This document shows, in pieces, positions 7,025 to 14,682 of a DNA stretch of 32,557 nt (positions are counted from its first letter, which is position 1; each line of letters opens with the position of its first letter). Both the position numbers and the translations under genes were made by a program. Under the pieces are notes generated by a model. It was given only the letters and a program-made list of their open reading frames with translations. It was not told the origin of the DNA and ran no database searches. The stretch covers positions 1 through 32,557 of the forward strand of contig NZ_BCTP01000033.1 in NCBI RefSeq assembly GCF_001571345.1, read 5' to 3'. The DNA comes from Komagataeibacter xylinus NBRC 15237. GTDB lineage: Bacteria > Pseudomonadota > Alphaproteobacteria > Acetobacterales > Acetobacteraceae.

Positions 7025-10000
7025 GGCGCGGGGTCCAGCAGCATGGCGGCACTATTGCTGCGTGGCCGCCACAGGTCGCGGCGCAGGGCATCGGCCATGA
7101 GGCGGCGGATCGCGGCATGGGCATCGGGGTTGGCCGCGAGCACGAAGGCGTCCATTTCCGGGTCATCGAGCAGGCGGCTGAAGGCGAGGTCGAACTGCCG
7201 GTCGAAGCGCGCGGGCATGGTGGCGGCAAAGCCGTGCAGGGCTTCCACGCCGCGCGCGATCTCGGCGGCCCCCCGGTAGCCATGGCGGCGCATGCCCGCA
7301 AGCCAGGCCGGGTTGGCCAGCCGCCCGCGCACCACGCGGGCCACCTCCTGCACCGTGCCGCGCAGGCGGGGGGCGTCGGGGCGTGATGTATCGCCGTGCA
7401 CAAGGCGGGGCGTGTTGCCCAGCATCGTGGCGGCCGCCGCCATGCCGCCCTCATGGGTGGCCATGTCCACGCTCTCGAGGATATCGGTCTCGGCATGGTC
7501 TTGCACATGCAGCAGCACGCCCGCCTGCGCCATGCGCCCGGCCAGGATGTCAGGTGCCTTCCCGCCTTCGCGCCCGCCGCCATAGGTCCACGCCGAGCCA
7601 TCAAGCCATGCCTGTCCCAGCCCGTCGCGTTCGCGCCACTGGCCACTGGCCAGCACATCTTCTACTCCCGTGCCATAAGTGCCGGGGGCTGCGCCAAACA
7701 TGCGGGCGGTGGCGGTGTGCCGGGCTGTTCCTTCAAGCCCTGCGGTGCTGGCGGCCAGCGGGTTAAGGTCGGGGGCCTCGAACGTGCGGGCGGCAATGGC
7801 CTGCACCGCCTGCTCGAACAGCGCGATCTGGCCGGGAAAGGCATCACGGAACAGCCCCGACAGGCGCAGCGTCACATCCACGCGCGGGCGGTCGAGTGCT
7901 GCCATGGGAATGACCTCGATGCCGCTTACGCGCCCCGATGCGCCATCCCATACCGGTTTCACGCCCATCAGCAGCAGGGCCAGGGCCAAGTCCTCGCCGC
8001 CGGTGCGCAGGCTGGCCGAGGCCCACAGGTCGATAACCAGCGCGCGCAGCGGTTCGCCCTGATCCTGCAGGTGTTCCTCCAGCAACAGCGCCGCCGTGCG
8101 CCCGGCCAGCACCAGCGCCGAGCGGGTGGGAATGGCGCGGGGGTCCATGGCATAGAGGTTGCGCCCCGTGGGCAGCACGTCGGCCCGGCCACGGGTGGGG
8201 GCACCTGCGGGGCCTGCTGGCACGAATCGCCCATCAAGGGCGGCCAGCAGGGCGGCGGCCTCCGCCGCGCCGCAGGCATGCAGGCGGGCAGGCAGGTCGG
8301 CTGGCGCGTTTTCGCCACAGGCGCGGGTGATGGCATGGGCCAGTTCCACTGTCCGGGTGGGGGGGCGGCCAAACACATGCAGCCCGTCGCGGATCTGAAG
8401 GTCCTTTACATCGCACAGATAGGCATCGAGCCGGGCGAGGGCTTCATCCTCGTTATCGGCGCGGGCAATGCCGCCTTCGTCGAGCAGGCCCAGATCATCC
8501 GCGCGTTGCAGGATCTCGCCACGCAGGATGGCGCCGCGCCTGCGGTCCAGCCCGTCGGCTGCGGCATATTCGTCAATCAGGCGTTCGAGTTCGCCGGTAT
8601 CGGCGCCTGCGCTGTTCACGGGCGCGATGGGTGGCGTCATGTGGCCGATGGTCACGGCGCCCAGCCTGCGCCGCGCCGCCGCCGCCTCGCCGGGGTTGTT
8701 GACGATAAAGGGGTAGATGACCGGCAGCCCCCCCACCAGCACCGAGGGCCAGCATTCAGCCGATGGCGCCGCCGCCTTGCCCGGCAGCCATTCCAGCGTG
8801 CCATGCGTGCCCAGATGCACCATGGCGTCCAGCCCGCAGCCATGGCGCAGCCACAGGTAGAAGGCCACATAGGCATGGCGCGGGGGGGTGTCGGGGTCAT
8901 GGTAGCCGCCGTGGCGGTCGGTTGTCGTGCCCCGGTCGGGTTGCAGCGCCATCAGGATGTGGCCTGCATGCAGGTGGCGCAGGGTGAACCGGCCATCGCG
9001 CACGGAAGGGTCATCCTCCGGCGCACCCCAACAGGCGGCAAGCTGGTCACGCAGCGCCTGCGGCAGGGCTTCGAGCCACGCGCGATAGGTCGCAACCGAA
9101 ACAAAGGGCGTGGCAGGCGCGCGGGCCAGTGCATGCACCAGTTGGTCCGCCGTGGGCGTATCGCCCGTGTCATAGCCCGCTGCGTGAAGCAGGCTCAGGA
9201 TGTGTTCAAGGCTTGCAAAACTGTCCAGCCCCACGGCATGTGCGGCCTGCCCGGTGGGGGCACCCTGTGCGCCGGGGTAGTCGGAGAGGATGATGCCGAT
9301 GCGCCGCTGGTCAGGTAGCTCATGCCCCAGCCGCGCCCAGCCCAGCGCGCGGGCGGCGGTCAGCGCAATGCCCTGCGCATAGGGCACATGGCGGGCGGGC
9401 TGGCCGGGAGTGGTGTCGTCCTTGAAGGAAATGGGGAAGGCAGGGATACGGCCATCAAGTCCGGGCAGCACCACCTGCATGGCAAGGTCGGCCTGCGACA
9501 GGCCGCGCACGCTGTCGCGCCATAGCGCATGAGGAATGCCGGGCTGCTGCACCTGCAACACCGGCACGCCCGCCACATCAAGCGGGGACTGGTTCTGCGC
9601 CCCGGCGCGTGCGGAAAAGAAGGTGGCGTTTATGATGGCATCCGGTGGCGCATCCGCCAGCCGGGCCGTAACGAAAGCCGCTGAATCCGGGTTCTTGAGG
9701 GAGGTGACATAAACAAGGTCCGCCCCCATGCCGCGCCGCTCCAGTTCAGCGGCCAGTGCCGTGATGGGCGCGATATCGGCGGCCAGCAGGTGGGCGCGGT
9801 AGAATACCACCATGGCGCGAAATGGCAGGGCCGGGTTGGCGGCATGCAGCACGCCCGCGGGCGGCAGCGGCTCGGCGGGCGCGCCATCATCCGGCCCGCG
9901 CCCGGCAATATGGGCCATGAGCCGCAGGGCGGTGGCGGTGTTGGCGGCACCGCCCGTGCGCAGCAGGGCATCGAGCCGTGTGCGGAGGGCATCGGGCACG

Positions 10001-10386
10001 GTGGAGCGTTCGGCAAGGCGTGGATCATCGCGCCCGTCGCCCGCCAGCAGCACCAGTGGAATGCCCGCCTGCTGGCAGGCCCGTGCTAGTTCCTCCACCC
10101 CGTAGCGCCAGTATTCCAGCCCGCCGAGCAGCCGCACCACCACGCAGCGCGACTCCATGATGGTGTCGGCTACGTACAGGTCGATCGACATGGGGTGGCG
10201 CAGGCGCGCAAGCGTTGCGGTGCGCAGGCTGGCCTCGGGGGCGGCGCCTGCCGCGTGGGCGGCGTTGAGGCACAGCAGGTCGCTGTCTGAAAAGGACAGG
10301 AACAAGATATCAGCCGGGGCATGGCCGAGGTCTTCGGCCTGATCGGCTTCATCGAGCGTGCGGACCTCGCGTGCCAGCAGGTGCAT
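7021..10386 (-). CDS. cobN: cobaltochelatase large subunit CobN
   Basis: CobN is the large subunit of the ATP-dependent cobalt chelatase that, with CobS and CobT, inserts Co2+ into hydrogenobyrinic acid a,c-diamide. The 1121-residue product shows the CobN/BchH layout. It has an N-terminal region with ILFLSFSDSDLLC, a central part with VVFYRAHLLAADI and LSDYPGAQGAPTGQAAHAV, the MVHLGTHGTLEWLPGKAAA motif, and a C-terminal part with VEDVLASGQW and GNTPRLVHGDTSRPDAPRL. It is shorter than the ~1275 residues of the classical Pseudomonas denitrificans enzyme, but no frame break is visible. It follows cobW by 25 bp. CobS and CobT are not in the window. Confidence 0.96.
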   Translation of the reverse strand: MHLLAREVRTLDEADQAEDLGHAPADILFLSFSDSDLLCLNAAHAAGAAPEASLRTATLARLRHPMSIDLYVADTIMESRCVVVRLLGGLEYWRYGVEELARACQQAGIPLVLLAGDGRDDPRLAERSTVPDALRTRLDALLRTGGAANTATALRLMAHIAGRGPDDGAPAEPLPPAGVLHAANPALPFRAMVVFYRAHLLAADIAPITALAAELERRGMGADLVYVTSLKNPDSAAFVTARLADAPPDAIINATFFSARAGAQNQSPLDVAGVPVLQVQQPGIPHALWRDSVRGLSQADLAMQVVLPGLDGRIPAFPISFKDDTTPGQPARHVPYAQGIALTAARALGWARLGHELPDQRRIGIILSDYPGAQGAPTGQAAHAVGLDSFASLEHILSLLHAAGYDTGDTPTADQLVHALARAPATPFVSVATYRAWLEALPQALRDQLAACWGAPEDDPSVRDGRFTLRHLHAGHILMALQPDRGTTTDRHGGYHDPDTPPRHAYVAFYLWLRHGCGLDAMVHLGTHGTLEWLPGKAAAPSAECWPSVLVGGLPVIYPFIVNNPGEAAAARRRLGAVTIGHMTPPIAPVNSAGADTGELERLIDEYAAADGLDRRRGAILRGEILQRADDLGLLDEGGIARADNEDEALARLDAYLCDVKDLQIRDGLHVFGRPPTRTVELAHAITRACGENAPADLPARLHACGAAEAAALLAALDGRFVPAGPAGAPTRGRADVLPTGRNLYAMDPRAIPTRSALVLAGRTAALLLEEHLQDQGEPLRALVIDLWASASLRTGGEDLALALLLMGVKPVWDGASGRVSGIEVIPMAALDRPRVDVTLRLSGLFRDAFPGQIALFEQAVQAIAARTFEAPDLNPLAASTAGLEGTARHTATARMFGAAPGTYGTGVEDVLASGQWRERDGLGQAWLDGSAWTYGGGREGGKAPDILAGRMAQAGVLLHVQDHAETDILESVDMATHEGGMAAAATMLGNTPRLVHGDTSRPDAPRLRGTVQEVARVVRGRLANPAWLAGMRRHGYRGAAEIARGVEALHGFAATMPARFDRQFDLAFSRLLDDPEMDAFVLAANPDAHAAIRRLMADALRRDLWRPRSNSAAMLLDPAP

Positions 10387-10411
10387 GATGCGGCTCCCGT
10401 CTGTCCGTGCC

Positions 10412-11464
10412 TTACGCCTGTGCCAGTGCCGCCGCGATGGCGGCCTGATCCAGCCCCTTCTGGCCGATCACCACAAGGTTGCCGGTGCGCGGGCCATCCT
10501 TGGGCACGGGCTGGTCGAACTGGTGGCGAAAGCGGCTGCCAACGCCCTGCACGGCCAGTCGCATGGCCTTGCCGCGCACGGTGGCGTAGCCCTTCATGCG
10601 CAGGATGTCGTGCTGTCCGGCCAGTTTTTTCAGGTGGGTGATGAAGCCTTCCACGCTGTCCTGCTCGGGGATGGGCAGCACGAAGCTCTCGAAATCATCA
10701 TGCTCGTGCTCGCCGCCCTCGGCATCATGGTGCGAGGGGCGGGCATCGAGGTCGTCTTCCGCCGCCGCATCGAGGCCGAGCAGCACGGCGGGGTCAACCT
10801 GCCCGTCGGTTGCGCGCACGACCTTGACCGCGCGCGGGATCTCGGCGCGGATCGCAGCCTCGACCGTATCGGCCTGCGCGGGCGTCATGAGGTCGGTCTT
10901 GTTGAGCACCACGAGGTCGGCGCACAGGAGCTGGTCCTCGTACACCTCGGCAAGGGGGTTGTCGTGGTCGAGCGAGGGGTCGGCTGCCTGCTGGCGGGCG
11001 ACTTCGGCGGGGTCATCGGCAAAGCGGCCGGCTTCCACGGCGGGGCCATCAACCACGGTGACGACGCCATCAACCGTCATGCGCGTGCGGATGGTGGGCC
11101 AGCCGAACGCCTTGAGCAGCGGCTTGGGCAGGGCGAGGCCGGAGGTCTCGATCACGATATGGTCGGGCGGGGTCGCGCGGTCGAGCAGGGCCTCCATGGT
11201 GGGCAGGAAGTCGTCGGCCACGGTGCAGCACAGGCAGCCATTGGTCAGCTCGACAATATCCTCATCCGTGCAGCCTTCCACGCCGCAGGCGCGCAGCATG
11301 TCGCCATCGATGCCCAGCGTGCCGAATTCATTGACCACGATGGCAATGCGCCTGCCTTTGGCATTGGCCAGCACATGGCGCAGAAGCGTGGTCTTGCCCG
11401 CGCCCAGAAAGCCGGTGATGACGGTAACAGGCACTTTGGCGCGGGCCGTGGTGGCAGTGTTCAT
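10412..11464 (-). CDS. cobW: CobW-type GTPase / metallochaperone
   Basis: CobW proteins are G3E-family GTPases thought to deliver cobalt to the chelatase. The 350-residue product has the Walker A GFLGAGKTT (residues 18-26), the metal-binding CLCC (77-80) inside NGCLCCTVADD, VIETSGLALP, and the guanine-specificity NKTD (188-191). It also has a histidine/acid-rich insert HHDAEGGEHEHDD (245-257), which is common in metal-handling members, and a C-terminal CobW domain. It sits between the DUF1636 gene (5 bp away) and cobN, under the cobalamin riboswitch. That placement favours a cobalt role over the zinc role of other G3E proteins. Confidence 0.95.
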   Translation of the reverse strand: MNTATTARAKVPVTVITGFLGAGKTTLLRHVLANAKGRRIAIVVNEFGTLGIDGDMLRACGVEGCTDEDIVELTNGCLCCTVADDFLPTMEALLDRATPPDHIVIETSGLALPKPLLKAFGWPTIRTRMTVDGVVTVVDGPAVEAGRFADDPAEVARQQAADPSLDHDNPLAEVYEDQLLCADLVVLNKTDLMTPAQADTVEAAIRAEIPRAVKVVRATDGQVDPAVLLGLDAAAEDDLDARPSHHDAEGGEHEHDDFESFVLPIPEQDSVEGFITHLKKLAGQHDILRMKGYATVRGKAMRLAVQGVGSRFRHQFDQPVPKDGPRTGNLVVIGQKGLDQAAIAAALAQA

Positions 11465-11469
11465 GGTGG

Positions 11470-11868
11470 TCAGACTCCGGAAAAGAGGGATGCGGGAAAG
11501 CGGCCGCGCACCATGTCGCTCAGGCTTGCGGGCCTGCGCGAGGGCATGACGGTGCCTTTGGCCGATGCGGCATAGGCGTCGATAAAGGTCAGCAGGTCGG
11601 CCGCCTTTTCAGGGCCAAGGTTGGCCAGTAGCCAGCCCCATTTGCCCGGCGTGGCGACCACGGCGGTGCAGCCGTCGTTGCAGGCGGCAAGGCAGGCGAC
11701 TTCATGCACCACAATGTCGGGGTTGCCCTTGGCCAGCGCCTGCATGGCATCGTGCAGTTGCCTGCCCTGCGGGTTGTCCGATGCGGGCAGGCCCCGGCGG
11801 CAGGTCACGCACACATGCAGGTGCACGGGCGGAGCAGGGGTGGTGTCTGGCGGGGAAGAAGCATTCAT
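11470..11868 (-). CDS. DUF1636 cysteine-rich metal-binding protein
   Basis: This 132-residue protein resembles the DUF1636 family, small proteins found beside cobalamin genes and built like thioredoxin-fold [2Fe-2S] ferredoxins. Visible cysteines are CVTC (20 and 23) followed by C59, C63 and C67 in CLAACNDGC, a spacing compatible with an Fe-S or other metal site. It is the first gene after the cobalamin riboswitch and stops 5 bp before cobW. A role in electron supply to CobG or in cobalt handling with CobW is inference only. The Shine-Dalgarno before the ATG at 11868 is weak (GGACC), which would suit control of translation by the leader. Confidence 0.85.
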   Translation of the reverse strand: MNASSPPDTTPAPPVHLHVCVTCRRGLPASDNPQGRQLHDAMQALAKGNPDIVVHEVACLAACNDGCTAVVATPGKWGWLLANLGPEKAADLLTFIDAYAASAKGTVMPSRRPASLSDMVRGRFPASLFSGV

Positions 11869-12027
11869 CTGGTCCGTGCCCTTTCGCGGCGCTGCCGCGC
11901 GGGCGGCAGAAAAGCGGGGTGCGCGGTCATGCCCCGCCCGGCAGTGGTTTGCCGGGTGGTGGCCAGTCGCGTGCCGGGCACCCCGCCAGCCATGCGATCG
12001 AAACGGTATATATCCCGCACGGGCGGG

Positions 12028-12230
12028 GATGGCAGGTCTCCTGGCTTGTGGCGAAGGGCGCGGCGGGGCACGCTCTCAATATCCGGCAGCCTTCCCGGCC
12101 CTTATGGGGCCAGTGGCGGGGCCGGTGCGGGCACCGGGCCGGATTCGACCACCTACAGTTGCGGGGGCAGCGACGGAATTGCCATAAGGCGCACCGTCTT
12201 CCCTATTCTCCCTGTTGGGGGAACCATCAG
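12028..12230 (-). promoter_or_regulatory. cobalamin (AdoCbl) riboswitch
   Basis: Read on the minus strand, the region shows the conserved blocks of the cobalamin class in order: GGTTCCCCCAACAGGGA and GGGAAG near the 5' end, CCCGCAACTGT, GCCACTGG, GGGAAGG, and the B12 box AAGCCAGGAGACCTGCC (12047-12031). It precedes DUF1636-cobW-cobN-cobG-cobH-cobI-cobJ and should switch the operon off when cobalamin is plentiful. About 160 bases separate the B12 box from the first start codon. They contain GC-rich hairpins (11937-11956 and 11892-11909) but no T-run after a hairpin. Control by hiding the ribosome site therefore looks more likely than termination. Confidence 0.95.
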
Positions 12231-12236
12231 GGGCCG

Positions 12237-12265
12237 ATCTAGCCGATTGCGGGCCGCGCTGTCAA
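12237..12265 (-). promoter_or_regulatory. probable promoter of the riboswitch operon
   Basis: On the minus strand a perfect -35 TTGACA (12265-12260) is followed after 17 bases by a weak -10 CTAGAT (12242-12237). This would start RNA near 12230, exactly where the riboswitch begins. The -10 box is poor, so the call rests on the -35, the spacing and the position. Confidence 0.55.
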
Positions 12266-12282
12266 AAAAAGCACGGCCGGTT

Positions 12283-12816
12283 TCAGGGCCAGGGCGCGCC
12301 GCTCGTGGCCAGCCGCCATGTGGCGTGGCGGGTGAGCACAGTGCGGGTCAGGGGGGCGATATCCAGCCGTGTCATCATGGCGCCATCGCCCCCAAGGGCC
12401 GCGATGGCAAGGGCGCGGATGGTCGTGGCATCGGCCAGCACCAGCATGCGCGCGGGCGTTGCGGGGAGGGCTGCCAGCCATGCGCCGGCGCGGCGCAGCA
12501 GCGAGTCGCGGCTTTCACCCCCCGGCGGGGCAAAGCTGGCATCCCCCACCCAGCGGGCCAGATCGGCAGGGGGCAGGGCCTTGAGCGACAGCCCATGCCA
12601 TGATCCCATGTCAGCAGCATTCAGGGCGGGCACGGCTTCGCAGGCAGTGGGCCCGATGGCGTGGCTCAGGGCGGGGGGCACGAAAAGGCGGTCGGCTGGC
12701 GGCAGGGTGTCCATGAAGCCCGCGGGCAGGGTGGGAGCGGCGTCACGCGCGGGTATGACGCCCCGGCGCAGGTCATCGGGCGCGGGCAGGGCAATGCAGG
12801 TCAGGCTCTGGTTCAT
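12283..12816 (-). CDS. histidine-phosphatase-like protein lacking the RHG motif
   Basis: The 177-residue product has the middle and end of a phosphoglycerate-mutase/CobC-like histidine phosphatase: FAPPGGESRDSLLRRAGAWL, then MLVLADATTIRALAIAAL. In active members the N-terminus reads LIRHGET; here the corresponding start is MNQSLTCIALPAPDDLRRG, with no RHG. In the later motif, the H of the usual VTHGGVIR-like segment is replaced by ADATTIR. The protein is therefore probably not a working phosphatase of the standard type. The start at 12816 is chosen because the longer frame to 12924 adds a low-quality N-terminus. It lies between cbtB (divergent) and the riboswitch operon, suggesting a cobalamin-related role. 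Confidence 0.65.
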   Translation of the reverse strand: MNQSLTCIALPAPDDLRRGVIPARDAAPTLPAGFMDTLPPADRLFVPPALSHAIGPTACEAVPALNAADMGSWHGLSLKALPPADLARWVGDASFAPPGGESRDSLLRRAGAWLAALPATPARMLVLADATTIRALAIAALGGDGAMMTRLDIAPLTRTVLTRHATWRLATSGAPWP

Positions 12817-12859
12817 GATGCCCTGCGTGGCCCGAAAGGGTGGGGCGAGCAATGGATGA

Positions 12860-12888
12860 TTGACCTTGCCGGTCGATTTTGAAACTAT
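12860..12888 (+). promoter_or_regulatory. possible cbtB promoter
   Basis: TTGACC (12860-12865) and AACTAT (12883-12888) are spaced by 17 bases, upstream of cbtB. The -10 is a weak match. A GGCAT/ATGCC dyad follows at 12915-12927. I see no B12 box between this and the cbtB start. Confidence 0.35.
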
Positions 12889-12981
12889 GGTGGAAGATCC
12901 GGTTACACGGCAAGGGCATTGCATGCCGCCCTGTCATGCCATACTGCTCCGGGTCGAGCATGATCCATGGAGTTTTTCAGC

Positions 12982-13203
12982 ATGAGCCAAGACACATCCG
13001 TCCTGTCCGCCAATATTGCCGCCCCGCCGGTTGCCATCCCGGTGCGCGACCTGCTGCCGTGGGGTGTGTTCGGGCTGGTTCTGGCCTCGCTGCTGATCTA
13101 CTTCGTTGGCGCGGAGCAGGGGGCGACTTCGCTCATTTCCGGGCATTATGTGCATGAATTCGTGCATGATGGCCGCCATCTGCTTGGCTTCCCCTGCCAC
13201 TAA
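12982..13203 (+). CDS. cbtB: CbtB family cobalt transport protein
   Basis: CbtB is a small one-helix membrane protein predicted to work with CbtA in cobalt uptake. The 73-residue product has a single hydrophobic helix at about residues 26-43 (PWGVFGLVLASLLIYFV). Its C-terminal histidine-rich end, GHYVHEFVHDGRHLLGFPCH, carries His55, 58, 62, 66 and 73, the CbtB hallmark and a likely metal-binding site. The start at 12982 is preferred because GGAG lies 9 bases before it; an in-frame ATG at 12967 overlaps that site. CbtA normally follows CbtB directly, but here the next gene is convergent and unrelated. Confidence 0.88.
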   Translation: MSQDTSVLSANIAAPPVAIPVRDLLPWGVFGLVLASLLIYFVGAEQGATSLISGHYVHEFVHDGRHLLGFPCH

Positions 13204-13208
13204 GGGGC

Positions 13209-13277
13209 GCGGGGCATCCGCCCCGCATGGCCTGATGTGAAGAACGGCATGCGCCCCTCGCGCCTGCCGTTTTTTAT
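13209..13277 (+). terminator. terminator after cbtB
   Basis: A hairpin GCGGGGC/GCCCCGC (13209-13226) lies right after the cbtB stop codon. It is followed by a second stem AACGGCA (13243-13249)/TGCCGTT (13265-13271) ending in TTTTTATT. The second is a plausible intrinsic terminator. Repeat copy 3 begins 17 bases later, so the cbtB end has up to three folded structures in a row. Confidence 0.65.
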
Positions 13278-13293
13278 TGCCTGCTTCAAAAGC

Positions 13294-13374
13294 AGAAGTT
13301 TTTGGTGAAGCTTTTTTCAAAAAGCTTCAAGGAACGCCGCCTTTTTGAAAAAAGGCGGCACCCAAAAACTTTTG
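13294..13374 (+). repeat. intergenic folded repeat, copy 3
   Basis: This is the best-preserved copy. The outer arms AAGTTTTTGGTG and CACCCAAAAACTT differ from perfect pairing by one extra C. The inner hairpins are AAGCTTTTT/AAAAAGCTT and GCCGCCTTTTT/AAAAAGGCGGC. It lies between the convergent 3' ends of cbtB and the acuI-like gene. Confidence 0.93.
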
Positions 13375-13384
13375 TTATTTTCAA

Positions 13385-14365
13385 TCAGTCAAGGTGGACG
13401 ACCGTCCGCCCCCTTATATGCCCCGCCAGCAGGCGCGGCGCGATGTCGGGCACCTCGGCCAGGGCTGCGTCATGCAGCATGCTGTCCAGCCGGGTGGGGT
13501 CGATGTCACGCGCCAGCCGCGCCCAGGCTGTCATGCGGCGGGGGCGGGGGCACATCACGCTGTCGATTCCCTGCAGGCGCACATTGCGCAGGATGAAGGG
13601 GGCCACCGTCAGCGGCAGGGTCATGCCCCCGGCCAGCCCGCAGGCCGCCACCGTGCCGCCATGCGTGACGGAGGCGCACATCGTGGCCAGCACTTCGCCC
13701 CCCACCACGTCAATCCCGCCCGCCCAGCGCGCCTTTTCCAGCGGTTTGCCGGTAGGGGCCAGCGCCTCGCGCGGCAGCACTCCGGCAGCACCCAGGCTGG
13801 TCAGATAGGCCTGGAGTTGCGCCCGCCCCGTTACCGCCACCACCTGATAGCCCAGTTGCGCCAGCAGCATCACGGCCATGCCACCCACGCCGCCGCCCGC
13901 GCCACTTACGATGATGGGGCCGGAGGCAGGTGTCAGCCCGCCCTCTTCCAATGCCATTACGCACAGCATGGCCGTAAAGCCCGCCGTGCCGATTCCCATC
14001 ACCTGCCGCCCCGACAGGCCCGCCGGGTGCGGCAGCAGCCACCGCCCCGGCAGGCGGGCCATGCCAGCCAGGCCGCCCCAATGCTTTTCTCCCAGCCCCC
14101 AGCCAGTGGCCAGCACCTGATCGCCGGGGCGGAAGACCGGGTCATCGGAGTGAAGGACGCGGCCTGCAAGGTCGATGCCCGGAATCATGGGAAAATGCCG
14201 CACCACCGGCGCGCCGCGCGTCATGGCCAGGGCATCCTTGTAGTTCAGGCTGGATTGCGCGACCGCAACCGTTACATCGCCCTGCGGCAGGCTTGCGGGG
14301 TCGAGCTGTTCCAGCCGGGTGGTGGTCTCGCCATTGGCCTGGCGGATCATGAGGGCCTCGAACAT
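13385..14365 (-). CDS. acuI: acrylyl-CoA reductase (NADPH) family oxidoreductase, AcuI/YhdH-like
   Basis: The 326-residue product is a medium-chain dehydrogenase/reductase of the AcuI/YhdH type, which reduces acryloyl-CoA to propanoyl-CoA with NADPH and detoxifies it. It shows SSLNYKDALAMT (39-50), PMIPGIDLAGRV (59-70), GWGLGEKHWGG (88-98), the nucleotide-binding GAGGGVGG (155-162) and a C-terminal GRTVVHLD. No zinc ligands are visible, as expected for this subfamily. The exact substrate here is inferred from family. The start overlaps nothing, and a divergent flavin-reductase gene begins 317 bp away. Its 3' end meets repeat copy 3. Confidence 0.85.
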   Translation of the reverse strand: MFEALMIRQANGETTTRLEQLDPASLPQGDVTVAVAQSSLNYKDALAMTRGAPVVRHFPMIPGIDLAGRVLHSDDPVFRPGDQVLATGWGLGEKHWGGLAGMARLPGRWLLPHPAGLSGRQVMGIGTAGFTAMLCVMALEEGGLTPASGPIIVSGAGGGVGGMAVMLLAQLGYQVVAVTGRAQLQAYLTSLGAAGVLPREALAPTGKPLEKARWAGGIDVVGGEVLATMCASVTHGGTVAACGLAGGMTLPLTVAPFILRNVRLQGIDSVMCPRPRRMTAWARLARDIDPTRLDSMLHDAALAEVPDIAPRLLAGHIRGRTVVHLD

Positions 14366-14499
14366 GCGGGCGGGTTTCCTTGCTGGGGGGTGAGAACGGG
14401 AGCGTGCCGGGCCTTCATGCGCCCTTGAGGAGGGTCTTCGCTATTTACAGCCGTGTGATTTCGCATGAACGTGATGGACGGATTGCAATAAACAACTGA

Positions 14500-14520
14500 T
14501 CTGGAACCAAATTTTCCAGA
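14500..14520. promoter_or_regulatory. inverted repeat, possible operator
   Basis: A perfect dyad TCTGGAA-ccaaatt-TTCCAGA (7-bp arms, 7-bp spacer) lies in the 317-bp gap between the divergent acuI-like and nfsA-like genes. It is a likely binding site for a dimeric regulator that could control one or both genes. No regulator gene is adjacent, so the protein is unknown. I see no other feature in the gap. Confidence 0.45.
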
Positions 14521-14682
14521 AATCGGGCCATGCGCAAACGGGCGGCTGGCGCACGGCCCCCATGCGCCCGCCCGTGGCATGAAAATGCGCAGGGCAGGTG
14601 TGAGATCGCCCCGCTACCTGTGCCTGTTGCGCTGTGGTGTGCTGCTTTTTCAGCCAGCATTGCACAGGCAGGAGGCATGCCT

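Noticed and set aside
5810-7279. Plus-strand frame of 489 codons opposite cobG
   Set aside because: It is an antisense shadow of cobG with low-complexity Gly/Arg/Ala composition and no domain.
7396-9318. Long plus-strand open frame of 640 codons opposite cobN
   Set aside because: It lies wholly within cobN on the opposite strand, has the His/Gly/Arg-rich composition of an antisense shadow in GC-rich DNA, and has no ribosome site or family likeness.
14530-14682. N-terminal extension of the NfsA-like protein, or an FMN riboswitch, upstream of 14683
   Set aside because: The extension has no family likeness and a good ribosome site precedes 14683. I could not find the conserved FMN-riboswitch blocks.
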